DNA of 64,000 bases from Fibrisoma limi BUZ 3 (GCF_000296815.2 NZ_CAIT01000009.1:1790001-1854000), one strand, 5' to 3'; counted from the first letter of the stretch, positions 42,403 to 52,192 are shown. Translations and numbers: made by a program. The notes: a model not told the origin generated them from the sequence alone.

Positions 42403-42870
42403 ATGAAACAAATTCTAAGCCTGATCGCCGTCAGCACAACATTGCTGGCCTGCCAACCCGAAACTTCGCAAAACACCGCCAATTCTGCTGGCAATCCGCT
42501 TATCGGCACCTGGCGGTTAGTGAAAGGTACGTTGATCGAGAAAGGCGATACACTCGTAACCGATTACACCAAACAACGCTCCTTTATCAAGGTCATAAAT
42601 GATACCCACTTTGCGTTTCTGCTCCATGATCTAACCAAAGGGAAGGACTCAACAGCAGTTTTTACGGCGGGTGGTGGTCCATATTCCCTGAAAGACAATG
42701 CATACACGGAGCATCTGGAATACTGCAGTGATCGGGGGTGGGAAGGGCATGATTTTCCCTTTATGATTACAATCAGGGAGGATACGCTTGTTCAGCAGGG
42801 CGTAGAGAAGGTCGAAAAAGCCGGCATTGACCGAATTAATATTGAACAGTATGTGAAAGTGAAAAATTGA
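42403..42870 (+). CDS. Lipocalin-like lipoprotein of unknown function
   Basis: A 155-residue protein with lipobox Cys17 (MKQILSLIAVSTTLLAC). The mature part has NPLIGTWRLVKGTLIEKGDT and SFIKVINDTHFAFLLHDLTK, the pattern of the small beta-barrel, lipocalin-like proteins common in Bacteroidota (DUF4488-type). Role unknown. It lies 60 bp after the phosphoesterase and 107 bp before the dienelactone-hydrolase gene. Confidence 0.75.
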   Translation: MKQILSLIAVSTTLLACQPETSQNTANSAGNPLIGTWRLVKGTLIEKGDTLVTDYTKQRSFIKVINDTHFAFLLHDLTKGKDSTAVFTAGGGPYSLKDNAYTEHLEYCSDRGWEGHDFPFMITIREDTLVQQGVEKVEKAGIDRINIEQYVKVKN

Positions 42871-42977
42871 AATCCTGTTGGTATCCAACGGCTTATACGC
42901 CTGTGGCCTCGGTTTCTAACATTTTCCTCAATCAGTCAGTTACCCGTTACGGAATACGTTCTAACCATCAATTCACT

Positions 42978-43835
42978 ATGAAAATCGTTCTCATTACAGG
43001 CTTGTCGCTTTTTCTGTCACTCTTTACATTCCTGATGCCAAAAAAGCAGGAAGCAACGCCAATTCCGGTTTGTCACACACCCGCCAACGATATGGCTATG
43101 ATGGCCACCGATCCGGCTTTTGCGGCATTACATGCCAATCCCCGCGTATTCAGCTATACCGGTGCGGGCGACATGGTTAAATTCTCTACCCCCGATGGTA
43201 AGTCGGCAAGCGGGTTCCTGCTGAAAGCCAGGAACAATTCCGATAAGTGGCTGCTGGTTTATCAGGAATGGTGGGGCCTCAACGATAACATCAAAAAAGA
43301 AGCCGAGACGTTCTACAACGATCTGAAAGACGTTAACGTACTGGCCGTCGACATGTACGACGGCGAAGTGGCCACAACGCGCGAAGAGGCCATGAAACTA
43401 ATGTCGTCGGCGAAACAGGATCGCCTGGAAAGTATCATGAAAGGAGCGATTGCCTACGCTGGCCCGAAAGCACAGATTGCCAGCATTGGCTGGTGCTTTG
43501 GCGGTATGCTATCGCTGAAGTCGGCGATATTGGAAGGCAAGCAGGCGAAGGGCTGCGTTATGTACTACGGTCGCCCGGAGCAGGATGTGAATAAACTGAA
43601 AACGCTGGACACGGACGTGCTGGGTATATTTGGCAGCAAAGACAAAGGAATTACGCCTGCAATGGTGAACGAATTTGAAGGAAACATGAAAAAGGCTGGC
43701 GAAAAGGTAACGGTCAAGATGTATGATGCCGATCATGCCTTTGCTAATCCGAGCAATCCAGTATATGACAAAGCGGCTGCTGAAGATGCGTATAAACTGG
43801 CGCTGAACTATTTGAAAAGCCGGCTTAAAGCGTAA
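42978..43835 (+). CDS. Dienelactone hydrolase-family protein, exported
   Basis: A 285-residue alpha/beta hydrolase starting at ATG 42978 (MKIVLITGLSLFLSLFTFLM), which gives a signal segment. The domain shows LLVYQEWWGLNDNIKKEAET (Trp-rich oxyanion loop), the nucleophile elbow ASIGWCFGGMLSLKSAI with Cys as nucleophile (GWCFGG), GIFGSKDKGITPAMVNEF (Asp) and YDADHAFANPSNP (His). The Cys nucleophile is the hallmark of dienelactone hydrolases. Members outside aromatic degradation have unclear substrates. Upstream frame extension to 42867 is rejected as it lacks a signal. Confidence 0.85.
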   Translation: MKIVLITGLSLFLSLFTFLMPKKQEATPIPVCHTPANDMAMMATDPAFAALHANPRVFSYTGAGDMVKFSTPDGKSASGFLLKARNNSDKWLLVYQEWWGLNDNIKKEAETFYNDLKDVNVLAVDMYDGEVATTREEAMKLMSSAKQDRLESIMKGAIAYAGPKAQIASIGWCFGGMLSLKSAILEGKQAKGCVMYYGRPEQDVNKLKTLDTDVLGIFGSKDKGITPAMVNEFEGNMKKAGEKVTVKMYDADHAFANPSNPVYDKAAAEDAYKLALNYLKSRLKA

Positions 43836-43996
43836 GGAAACCCCTACGTTCAGGATACACGTACAATACCCACTCTTTCAAAAAACAAAACCCGGGGCAC
43901 CATATGCCGCCGGGTTTTGTTTTTTAATAGTGCAATTAAACCATTTGTCGGCCGGGTGGTCTAATAACAAACGGTTGATTTTAAATGACCCTAGCT
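43836..43996. terminator. Intergenic gap with a long bidirectional terminator
   Basis: A 15-bp perfect stem (AAAAACAAAACCCGG, 43881-43895, with 43910-43924) lies 45 bp past the hydrolase stop, with T-run. The rest of the gap shows no gene. Confidence 0.85.
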
Positions 43997-44317
43997 ATGA
44001 AAACGTTCAAAATACTGCCGGTAGTTACGGCGCTGCTCTTGGTCGTACTGATGACTAGTTGCGGTCCGTCGTACGTTGGTGGACGGGTTGACTATGGTCC
44101 CCGCTACCGTCCTTACTATGGGTATCGTCCATATGGCTATTATCGTCCGGCACCGCCCGTAATTGTGACGCGCCCACCAGTGGTCGTGCGCCGTCCGCGT
44201 TATGTTGCACCTCGATATAAAAATTACGATCGTCGTTATTCAAGCCCAAATGCCCGGTCGGGAGCCCCCTCCTACCGAAACAACGGCGGGGCCTATCGCT
44301 CACGCGGGCCACGCTAG
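43997..44317 (+). CDS. Small Tyr/Arg/Pro-rich lipoprotein
   Basis: A 106-residue protein with signal MKTFKILPVVTALLLVVLMT and lipobox Cys22 (MTSC). The mature chain is low-complexity and very basic: YGPRYRPYYGYRPYGYYRPA, PPVIVTRPPVVVRRP, then RYSSPNARSGAPSYRNNGGA. This fits small envelope lipoproteins of unknown role in Bacteroidota. An ATG at 43985 is also in frame, but the 43997 start gives the canonical signal. It could bind anionic envelope polymers, but that is a guess. Confidence 0.7.
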   Translation: MKTFKILPVVTALLLVVLMTSCGPSYVGGRVDYGPRYRPYYGYRPYGYYRPAPPVIVTRPPVVVRRPRYVAPRYKNYDRRYSSPNARSGAPSYRNNGGAYRSRGPR

Positions 44318-44329
44318 ACTGAGCATTTT

Positions 44330-44382
44330 AGCTTACAAACAAAAAGGCATGCCGCTTAGGTATGCCTTTTTGTTTGTAAGCT
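44330..44382. terminator. 21-bp perfect bidirectional terminator
   Basis: 44330-44350 pairs perfectly with 44362-44382 around an 11-nt loop. It has A-rich and T-rich ends and sits between convergent genes (small lipoprotein and GH78). Confidence 0.95.
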
Positions 44383-44392
44383 CATGAGGAGA

Positions 44393-46777
44393 TTAAGGCT
44401 GACGAATTACATTACGTCCCTCCCGAAGTGGTATTGACCGGCCATTCCATAGGAACGTCCCGGTCAGCCCAGCAGGCAACGTTACTGAACCATCAATGCC
44501 AGTCTGACCGGTACGTTTTAACATAACGCGCATATCGCCCCGCGGATGAGGCATCGTACATTCAACCCGCGTAAGTGGCCCTAAAGCGGGTTGAATGCGT
44601 ACTGTACGGAAGCCGGGTGCGGCCGGCAGTATACCACTCACCAGTGAAAGCAGGTAGTAGTTCGGACTGGCACTCCAGGCATGACAGTCCGAACGAGGTT
44701 GTACCTCCCACTCCGAAAACGTAGACAAGCCCTGATCGATCATGTTGCGCCAGGCCTGAAGGCTGGGCAGATACTGGTCTCCTAAGCCCGTTTTCTGCAA
44801 GGCCCTGGCGTTATAAAACTGAAAATAAGTCTCTGAGGGTATGAGACTGGTATCACGCAGGGCGCGCTCCAGAAGCGGACGCTGGTCTGCCTCAGGAACC
44901 GTATTGGTTAATACGGCCATTACGTTAGCGTGCTGGCTAAAAAAGGTCTTACCCGGCGTATCTGAAAAAAGTCGACGCTTTGGATCGTAGCAGTGTCGGT
45001 ACGTAGCCTGCCGGAGTTTGTCGGCCAGTTGTTTGTAATAACGACTCTCGTTTGGCCGACCAAAGGCATCGAGTAGTTGAACGGCGTGGTCCAGGGCGTA
45101 AACATAGAACAGCGTGTTTACTGTCATTCCGTCCCGACCCTGCTCGTCAGCCATCTTGCGCAATGGATAGTGCGAGTCAATAAAATCATAGTACGGTAAC
45201 GCTCTGACCATTCTACTCTCGCCAATCTGCGTTTCAAACCAGTCGAGGACGTTGCGGATTCCCGGCATAAACTGACGAACAAACGCGTCATCGGATCGGT
45301 GCATCCAGTAATCATGTATCATCAGTATCCAGGCCAGCGAAAACGTGGGCGTAATCTGTACCAGTTCGCTTGGGTATCTACTTTGTGTGATGCCCTCGGG
45401 AATACGGGACTGATTGAACTGGGCGATGGCGTTGCGCATCAGCCGGTCGTCGCCGGAGTTATAAAGAGAAATGAGTGCCTGAATGCGGGTATCGCCAATG
45501 TATTGCAACTGCTCGTAGTAGGGACAATCCATATACGTCTCGTTGGCGCACAGCCGGGCCGTTCGCCAGCCTACGTCCCAGATGGCTTTCAAACTGGTAT
45601 CACTGCTGGTAAAGGTGGCCCGCTGCTGAAACGGATAGGCCGTAAAGCGACTATCAAAACGGTGGAGTATCAATGGCTCAGTGCCAGTTTCTATATCGAG
45701 TTGAACGTAGCGGAATGTTCGGTACCAGAGTGGCATGAACTCGCGTCGGGAGCCACCATCGGGCCGAAACCGGTCATAGTAGCCGAGAAGCTGACGCCCG
45801 TTGATGTCATTCCGATTACCTTTTTTGTTAGTTGTTGAATCGAACAGCGCTTCACTATAACTGATCTTAATGTTTGCTGCCCGGCCACCACTAATGACCA
45901 GATGAGGGTAAGCTGTTGTTAGTTCACCCTGATCGAGCAGCATCGAAACGGTTGTGCTGGCTGGGAGGGTTACGTCGCCATTACCCGTAAGCAGCGCGCT
46001 GGAAGCTGGCAGACCGGTAGTCCGTCGGATGGCCGCAAAGGCTTGCCATCGTGATTCGAGGGGCGGAATACGGCGGGGTACCAGGTTCCAGTTTACATCG
46101 CCCGCTACACCATCGGTCTTACCCTGGGCCAGTAACTTCGGCTTTTGCCAGCCACTATCATCGAACGTAAGCGTTTGCCAGCCCCACGGATACCGGTCGG
46201 CATCCAGGTCGTCGCTGGGGCCTACCACAAAATACCAGTACTTCTCAAACTTGACGACTGGCCCCCATGGAATAGGTGAATAAGCAGGGTCAACGTATAC
46301 TTTCCACTTGTCGTCGGTATTGACCAGCGATTCGGTCGGTGAATTGCCCTGCATAATAAATCCTGTCTGGTACGACATCTGCGCCAGTGGAGCATGCGGT
46401 CCGAAATTCCAGACCACGGCCGCCAGTACGTTTCGCCCGGCTTTCAGGTGAGGGGCAAGATCAACCGTTTCAAAATGCCAATGATTAACATCACCCCGGG
46501 CTGGCCCCAGACTAACCAGTTGCTCATTAACAAATAACTGATAGCGATTATCGGCCGATAGATGAACGATGAACTGCTCCGGTTTGGTCGGCAGGTCAAT
46601 TGTCCGGCGAAAGTGATATATGCCGTAATCTTTCAACGATACCGACGGAGGGGCAATCCAGCGGGCCGGCCACCGCTTTGTCAGGAGGTCCGGATTGATG
46701 GGGCTGGTAAGGGATTGCGCCAACGCGCATACGAGCGAACTAAGTATAAAACCGGCGGTCAGTGTGAACCGTCTCAT
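44393..46777 (-). CDS. Alpha-L-rhamnosidase (GH78), exported
   Basis: A 794-residue protein starting at ATG 46777 (MRRFTLTAGFILSSLVCALA), which gives the signal peptide. Two further in-frame starts lie upstream, the ATG at 46804 and a TTG at 46816. N-terminal beta-sandwich domains (ARWIAPPSVSLKDYGIYHFR, NRYQLFVNEQLVSLGPARGD) lead to the (alpha/alpha)6 barrel. It carries the GH78 core ETYMDCPYYEQLQYIGDTRI, with acidic residues Asp and Glu expected to be catalytic, and STFSEWEVQPRSDCHAWSAS. A C-terminal beta-domain (FRTVRIQPALGPLTRVECTM) closes it. It should remove terminal alpha-L-rhamnose in the periplasm or at the surface. Divergent from susC across 226 bp, probably same locus. Confidence 0.92.
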   Translation of the reverse strand: MRRFTLTAGFILSSLVCALAQSLTSPINPDLLTKRWPARWIAPPSVSLKDYGIYHFRRTIDLPTKPEQFIVHLSADNRYQLFVNEQLVSLGPARGDVNHWHFETVDLAPHLKAGRNVLAAVVWNFGPHAPLAQMSYQTGFIMQGNSPTESLVNTDDKWKVYVDPAYSPIPWGPVVKFEKYWYFVVGPSDDLDADRYPWGWQTLTFDDSGWQKPKLLAQGKTDGVAGDVNWNLVPRRIPPLESRWQAFAAIRRTTGLPASSALLTGNGDVTLPASTTVSMLLDQGELTTAYPHLVISGGRAANIKISYSEALFDSTTNKKGNRNDINGRQLLGYYDRFRPDGGSRREFMPLWYRTFRYVQLDIETGTEPLILHRFDSRFTAYPFQQRATFTSSDTSLKAIWDVGWRTARLCANETYMDCPYYEQLQYIGDTRIQALISLYNSGDDRLMRNAIAQFNQSRIPEGITQSRYPSELVQITPTFSLAWILMIHDYWMHRSDDAFVRQFMPGIRNVLDWFETQIGESRMVRALPYYDFIDSHYPLRKMADEQGRDGMTVNTLFYVYALDHAVQLLDAFGRPNESRYYKQLADKLRQATYRHCYDPKRRLFSDTPGKTFFSQHANVMAVLTNTVPEADQRPLLERALRDTSLIPSETYFQFYNARALQKTGLGDQYLPSLQAWRNMIDQGLSTFSEWEVQPRSDCHAWSASPNYYLLSLVSGILPAAPGFRTVRIQPALGPLTRVECTMPHPRGDMRVMLKRTGQTGIDGSVTLPAGLTGTFLWNGRSIPLREGRNVIRQP

Positions 46778-47003
46778 TGCCAGATGAAAAGGGGTTAGTG
46801 GCATACTACTTATCAAAAGTTCGGTACTGTAGCTTTTCTAGTCCGATGAACCGCGTCTGGAGGGTACTGTGGGGCCGGACTGCAACGCTGCAAGTAGGAG
46901 AAAATAAGCACATCAAGTACCGCTAATCAGGTCAGACCCACCCAGAATGTCGGACTTAAATCTTCTTCTTTATGCTCAGAATACTATTTATAACCCTATT
47001 TAT
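46778..47003. promoter_or_regulatory. Divergent GH78/susC promoter region with direct repeats
   Basis: GGTACTGT occurs at 46823-46830 and 46863-46870, 40 bp apart (about four helical turns) and in the same orientation, close to the GH78 start. AGTCCG/CGGACT-like tracts recur nearby. These may be binding sites for the HTCS or GntR-type regulator of the locus. No certain promoter boxes. Confidence 0.35.
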
Positions 47004-50000
47004 ATGAATCCAATACGCTACTATTCACAGGGTGTGTTGTGCGTACTGAGCCTCTTTCTACTGGCGGGGCTATTTGGAACGGCACAGGCACAAAACCGCA
47101 CGCTTACCGGTCGGGTAGTCGATGCTGCCGACAGTCGGGGGCTTCCCGGTGCAAACGTTCTTTTGAAAGGTACGACAAACGGAACGACAACCGATGCCGA
47201 AGGTAATTTTAAGCTTTCTGTACCGAATGGCAACGCCACCCTGGTTATATCTTCAGTAGGCTTTCTGTCGCAGGAGGTGCCCATAGGGAACAGCAATACC
47301 CTCAACGTAAGCCTGCAGTCCGACACCCGGGCGCTTAACGAAGTAGTTGTCGTCGGTTACGGTCAGAAAACCACCCGTAAGCTAACCGAGTCAATCGGTA
47401 CGGTGCAGGCCCGCGACATCACCCGTCTGCCGGTTGCCAGTCCTGAAGCCGCTATTCAGGGTCGTTTGTCCGGCGTTCAGATCACGAATGTCGACGGAAC
47501 GCCGGGTGGCCCTGTGTCGATCCGGATACGGGGTGTCAGTACGGTGGGTAACAACCAGCCTTTGTTTGTTGTAGATGGCGTTCCGATCGGCGATGGTACG
47601 AGCAATCAGATCAACCCGGCTGATATCGAAAATATATCGGTGTTAAAAGATGCCTCGTCCGCATCGATCTACGGCCTGCGGGCTGCCAACGGCGTAGTAC
47701 TGATCACGACCAAGCGCGGCAAACAGGGTAAACCTCGGGTTAACTTCGATGTCTACACCGGCATTCAGAATTTCCCGAAGGAGTACAACATGCTGAGCAC
47801 CGCCGATTACCTGGCCCTGGCGCAGGAAGCGCAGGCGAATGCCAACGCACAGGCTGGCCTGCAACCCGGCGACAAAGACTACCTCGTGCTGCATCCGGAT
47901 CTGCGTCCGGGAAGTAAATACGTAAACATTGATAACCGGCAAACGTTCCGCGATGCCGTCATTAACGATAATGCACCCATCAGCAACTACAACCTGTCTG
48001 TTTCGGGTGGCAATGAAAACTCAAATTATTTTGTATCGGGCGGCTACTTTCAGCAGAACTCAATCGTGAAGAAATGGGATCTGGATCGGTATTCGTTCCG
48101 GGTCAACAGCGACCACCGCATTGGCAAGCGGCTGAAAGTCGGCCAGGCCCTGACCATCTCCTACACGCAGACTAAACGGGGTAGCAATGCTGGTGGCGAC
48201 GGCTTTATCTATGCAGGGACCATTAACCAGCCGCCTTTTTTCAGCATATACGATACAGATCGCTCGGTACCAAACAATCGCTATGGATTTACGGGTAATG
48301 CAGGCGTAGCGGGTCTGACGATCCTGAACGTAGCGGGTATTAACCAGGTAGTCGACAACACCGATCGCAATGCCCGATTGCTCGGCAACATTTACGGCGA
48401 ACTGGAGATCATCAAAGGGTTGCGGTTCCGGTCGGTAGCGGCCCTCGATTATGGCGTATCACGTAATACAGCCTGGCGCCCCGGCTACACGGCGGCCGAA
48501 CTGGGCCAGGAACGTAACACGAACGAATTCAACGATTCGCGGAGCGAAGGTATTCAGAAGGTGTTCACCAATACCCTATCCTACGACGGCGTGTTTGGCG
48601 GCCACACGGTCAATGCCATTGTTGGTACAGAGTATCAGGAAATTCGCGGTAATTCGCTGGCCTACACAGGCTTCAATTTTCAAAGCACAAACCCGAATTT
48701 TTACCAGAACGTAAGCAACCAGCAGGGTAACTCCGATGGGAAAGGTGGTTTTCTGTTTAACAACGCGAGTGCTGGGTTGTCGCAACGCGCCTACGCGGCT
48801 TACTTTGGCCGGATTAGCTACGATTTCCGGGATAAATACCTCGTTACACTTACCGCCCGCTATGACCAGTCGTCGAATTTTGCGCCGGAAAATCGGGCCA
48901 AACTGTTCCCGTCGGTATCAGCAGCCTGGCGCATTTCGAGCGAAGAGTTCTTTAAGGACAAAGTAACGTTCATCACTGACCTGAAACTACGGGGTAGCTG
49001 GGGGCAGTTAGGAAACGATAAAATTGCCCTGGATTTTCCGTACGTAGCGCGGGTTGTGCAGTCACCGTGGTACACGCTGGGTGTAAATCAGTCGTCGTTC
49101 AAAGGGTCGGGGATTCCGGCGCTGATTAACCGCGGGCTGCGCTGGGAAACGAACGAAAGCATAGACGTTGGCTTTGACGCAACTTTGTTCGGCCGACTGA
49201 ATATCCTGGCGACGTACTATAACCGGAACACCAAGGACTTCCTTTATAGCCTGCCGGTCAACCTGTCGTCGGGCTTTGAAAACATTCCGGTCAACCTCGG
49301 TCAGGTCAACAACCGGGGTATTGAGCTGGAGACAAGCTACCGGACTCAGCTAAGCAAAGGGGCTACGCTCGAACTGTTCGGCAACATCACGACTATCCGT
49401 AACCGGCTGGTCGCGCTGGCACCGGGTGTGCAAGAATACTCGAGTGGCAACTACCGTACGGCCGTTGGCTACCCTATCGGCTATTTCTACGGCTACAAAG
49501 CGCTGGGCGTTTACCAGACTCAGGAACAGGCGAATGCAGCCCTGCCCGACGTAACGGTAAACAAGCGCCAGCCGGTGCCAGGCGACCTGATTTTTCAGGA
49601 TAACAACGGCCCTGGCACGGATGGAGCGCAGTTCAGTGGCCAGCCTGATGGTCAGATCACAGTCGAGGACCGGACGTATCTGGGCAAATCCATTCCTGAT
49701 TTCTTTTACGGATTCGGAGCCAACGCTACGTTCAAGGGCTTTGATCTGGCAATTCTGTTCCAGGGTGTAGCGGGCAACAGCGTGTACAATGCCTTCCGGG
49801 TTGGCGCTGAGAACCTGCTGGGTGGTGGTCGTAATGCTCTGACGTCGGTAAATGAACGCTGGCGGGGCGAGGGCACCAGCAACGAGATGCCCCGGGCCAC
49901 GGCCATTGATCTGAACAGCAACAATCGGTTTTCCAGCCGCTGGATTGAAAGCGGTAGTTTCCTGCGTTTCAAAAACGTCCAGCTTGGCTACAGCCTGCCG

Positions 50001-50207
50001 CGCGTTGTGCTCGACAAAGTTAAGGCGTTCCAGTCGGCCCGTGTTTACGTAGCAGCTACGAACCTGTTCCGCATCACGAACTACAGCGGTCTCGATCCCG
50101 AAGTGGTTTCCTACGGTAGTGCCGCGTCGCAGTTGCAGGCCGGTACGGACAACGCCAATATTCCACAACCCGTCACCGTGCAGATCGGTGCTAATCTAAC
50201 CTTCTAA
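47004..50207 (+). CDS. SusC/RagA-type TonB-dependent outer-membrane transporter
   Basis: A 1067-residue receptor starting at ATG 47004 (MNPIRYYSQGVLCVLSLFLL), with signal ending AQAQ. A carboxypeptidase-regulatory-like domain (LTGRVVDAADSRGLPGANVL, NFKLSVPNGNATLVISSVGF) is followed by the plug with VVVGYGQKTTRKLTESIGTV, the SusC motif VSIRIRGVSTVGNNQPLFVV and ASSASIYGLRAANGVVLITT, then a 22-strand barrel. It imports oligosaccharides across the outer membrane with the SusD partner encoded 18 bp downstream. An upstream ATG at 46947 would mask the signal. Confidence 0.96.
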   Translation: MNPIRYYSQGVLCVLSLFLLAGLFGTAQAQNRTLTGRVVDAADSRGLPGANVLLKGTTNGTTTDAEGNFKLSVPNGNATLVISSVGFLSQEVPIGNSNTLNVSLQSDTRALNEVVVVGYGQKTTRKLTESIGTVQARDITRLPVASPEAAIQGRLSGVQITNVDGTPGGPVSIRIRGVSTVGNNQPLFVVDGVPIGDGTSNQINPADIENISVLKDASSASIYGLRAANGVVLITTKRGKQGKPRVNFDVYTGIQNFPKEYNMLSTADYLALAQEAQANANAQAGLQPGDKDYLVLHPDLRPGSKYVNIDNRQTFRDAVINDNAPISNYNLSVSGGNENSNYFVSGGYFQQNSIVKKWDLDRYSFRVNSDHRIGKRLKVGQALTISYTQTKRGSNAGGDGFIYAGTINQPPFFSIYDTDRSVPNNRYGFTGNAGVAGLTILNVAGINQVVDNTDRNARLLGNIYGELEIIKGLRFRSVAALDYGVSRNTAWRPGYTAAELGQERNTNEFNDSRSEGIQKVFTNTLSYDGVFGGHTVNAIVGTEYQEIRGNSLAYTGFNFQSTNPNFYQNVSNQQGNSDGKGGFLFNNASAGLSQRAYAAYFGRISYDFRDKYLVTLTARYDQSSNFAPENRAKLFPSVSAAWRISSEEFFKDKVTFITDLKLRGSWGQLGNDKIALDFPYVARVVQSPWYTLGVNQSSFKGSGIPALINRGLRWETNESIDVGFDATLFGRLNILATYYNRNTKDFLYSLPVNLSSGFENIPVNLGQVNNRGIELETSYRTQLSKGATLELFGNITTIRNRLVALAPGVQEYSSGNYRTAVGYPIGYFYGYKALGVYQTQEQANAALPDVTVNKRQPVPGDLIFQDNNGPGTDGAQFSGQPDGQITVEDRTYLGKSIPDFFYGFGANATFKGFDLAILFQGVAGNSVYNAFRVGAENLLGGGRNALTSVNERWRGEGTSNEMPRATAIDLNSNNRFSSRWIESGSFLRFKNVQLGYSLPRVVLDKVKAFQSARVYVAATNLFRITNYSGLDPEVVSYGSAASQLQAGTDNANIPQPVTVQIGANLTF

Positions 50208-50225
50208 GCGTCATTCGATAGCTGT

Positions 50226-51833
50226 ATGAAAAAGCGATTTCTTCCGATAGCCATAGCCGCGTTAATGACCAGCGGCCTGTTTACGCAGTGCGAAAAGAAA
50301 CTGAATCTATCGCCCCTGGGTACGCTTGATGAGCAAACATTCTACCAGTCGGAAAATGATTTCAAAGGAGCAGTGCTGCTGGCCTATTCTGCTCTTCTTA
50401 ACTATACCTATGAGCAGTTCGACGGTGGAGGCTGGTTCAAAGGGGTTCTGTTGACCGACGATGACACGACGTATCCGAATAGTTCAACTGATAATGTTGA
50501 TCTCTTCAACTGGGCCTCGACAGATGGTACCTGGCGGGCGTTGTGGCAGACGACGTATAAGGGCGTGCAACGGTCAAACATCATTCTGGAGAAGTTACCT
50601 CAGGCAACCGGTCTGACAGATGCCCAGCGGAAACAGTTTGATGGCGAAGCCCGGTTTCTGCGAGCGTACTACAACTTTTTTCTGGCCACTCAGTTCGGAC
50701 AGGCTCCACTGGTCGAAAAAACGGCCCGCAGCCTGGATGAAACCCGCTCTGGTAACTCGGCACCGGGTCAGTTGTGGGACATTGTGATCGCTGACCTGAA
50801 AACTGCTAAGGAAGGACTACCCGAAAAGTGGGACGACGGCAATCTGGGCCGGGCTACCAAAGGAGCCGCTACGGCCCTGCTCGGCAAGGCACTGCTCTAC
50901 CGGGCGCAATGGGAAAACAAGCCAGCCCTGTACACCGAAGCCGCCACCGAATTACAGAGTCTCGTAGGCAAGTATTCGCTGGTTAAAAACTTCCAGGACA
51001 ACTTCACCCCAACGACTGAAAACAACGCAGAGTCCATTTTTGAGATTCAAATGGGGCTCGGCGGAGGTAATCCCTGGCTGCCGGCCGACTTCAACTTTTC
51101 TGCTGGTGGCAATAGCGTCGGCGATGCTGGAACAGCCCGGTTGATTTACTTCCGGGCTTCCTGCGGACCGAACAATGACTGTGCCCCCGGTTCCAATGCG
51201 CAGGGATACGGGCAAATTCAGATCACGACACCCTTGCAGGGTGAGTTTGAGAAAGGTGATCCCCGCCGATTGGCCACTATTTTCCTCGACGGCGACGCGT
51301 ATGATACGGGCGAAAACGCCGACGGGTCGAAGAAGTGGGTGTACAAAGGCATTTACTCCGGCACTGGCTCCTCGCCCGCTAAGTACGTCCGCAAAGACGC
51401 CAATATCGATTTCCGGTCGCCCCTGAGCGTAAACAACGAACGGGTTATTCGCTACGCCGACGTATTGCTGATGCTGGCCGAATGCAAAATTCTGGGACCG
51501 ACCAAAGATCTGGGTGGTGCTGTGTCGCTGATCAACCAGGTGCGTCGGCGGGCTGATCCTTCGGGGGCGATTCTGCCGGATGTAAAAGTGGGTAGTGAAA
51601 CCGATCTGTTCAAAGCGTTGATGCACGAGCGTCGGGTAGAACTGGCGCTGGAAAGCCACCGGTACAATGATCTCGTTCGATGGCACCGGGCGGGCAAGAT
51701 TAACATCAAGCAGGACGTCAACTTTGGTCGACAGGCGGCCAATACCAACTGGAGTGAAAAGAATCTGCTGAAGCCAATTCCACAGAGCGAGCGTGACCTT
51801 AATCCTGCTCTACAACAAAACCCGGGTTATTGA
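50226..51833 (+). CDS. SusD/RagB-family glycan-binding lipoprotein
   Basis: A 535-residue outer-membrane lipoprotein with signal MKKRFLPIAIAALMTSGLFT and lipid-attachment Cys22. The SusD fold shows LNLSPLGTLDEQTFYQSEND, the TPR-like helices (TDAQRKQFDGEARFLRAYYN, ATKGAATALLGKALLYRAQW) and the C-terminal RYADVLLMLAECKI, ELALESHRYNDLVRWHRAG and LKPIPQSERDLNPALQQNPG. It captures glycan at the cell surface and lids the SusC channel encoded 18 bp upstream. The glycan is not read from the sequence but neighbouring rhamnosidase and GH28-like genes suggest pectin. Confidence 0.95.
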   Translation: MKKRFLPIAIAALMTSGLFTQCEKKLNLSPLGTLDEQTFYQSENDFKGAVLLAYSALLNYTYEQFDGGGWFKGVLLTDDDTTYPNSSTDNVDLFNWASTDGTWRALWQTTYKGVQRSNIILEKLPQATGLTDAQRKQFDGEARFLRAYYNFFLATQFGQAPLVEKTARSLDETRSGNSAPGQLWDIVIADLKTAKEGLPEKWDDGNLGRATKGAATALLGKALLYRAQWENKPALYTEAATELQSLVGKYSLVKNFQDNFTPTTENNAESIFEIQMGLGGGNPWLPADFNFSAGGNSVGDAGTARLIYFRASCGPNNDCAPGSNAQGYGQIQITTPLQGEFEKGDPRRLATIFLDGDAYDTGENADGSKKWVYKGIYSGTGSSPAKYVRKDANIDFRSPLSVNNERVIRYADVLLMLAECKILGPTKDLGGAVSLINQVRRRADPSGAILPDVKVGSETDLFKALMHERRVELALESHRYNDLVRWHRAGKINIKQDVNFGRQAANTNWSEKNLLKPIPQSERDLNPALQQNPGY

Positions 51834-51860
51834 AGGTTAATTCATAGGTTAGAGTGAGAA

Positions 51861-51886
51861 CAACAGGCCGGAATTCCGGCCTGTTG
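51861..51886 (+). terminator. Terminator-like palindrome after susD
   Basis: CAACAGGCCGG-AATT-CCGGCCTGTTG is a perfect 11-bp stem with a 4-nt loop, 27 bp past the susD stop and followed by TCTT. It probably separates susCD from the regulator and downstream genes. Confidence 0.75.
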
Positions 51887-52021
51887 TCTTAAAAACGCTG
51901 TTTGCAAACAGTTTAGGACGATTTTGCCGAAATTGTACTATCAAACAACGAATCTGTACTACCGCTAAGGAGGGATTTAGAGGCACTTTTGTATCACTTT
52001 ACCAAGAAAAATTTCAACATA

Positions 52022-52192
52022 ATGAGCGGTAAAGTTTGGAGCAATCATTCAGTCCGAATCGCCAGGGCGACAAGGAGTCTGTTCAGGAAAGCTCCAACAG
52101 TAAACCAGCGGAATATCAGGTGGCTGGAGTCAATAGCGATGGTTCTGCTTTTTGGCCTACTGCTGCTACTGCTCTGGCTGGTATTACCCTGA
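52022..52192 (+). CDS. Possible small single-helix membrane protein
   Basis: A 56-residue reading frame (MSGKVWSNHSVRIARATRSL, basic N-terminal half, then a very hydrophobic tail SIAMVLLFGLLLLLLWLVLP). The pattern of a basic cytosolic head and C-terminal membrane helix looks protein-like. It lies 25 bp before the GntR-type regulator. There is no homologue I recognise, and a chance frame cannot be excluded. Confidence 0.4.
   Translation: MSGKVWSNHSVRIARATRSLFRKAPTVNQRNIRWLESIAMVLLFGLLLLLLWLVLP

Noticed and set aside
49350-50168. Antisense frame of 272 codons over susC
   Set aside because: Shadow of the SusC beta-barrel region; no conserved motif or signal.
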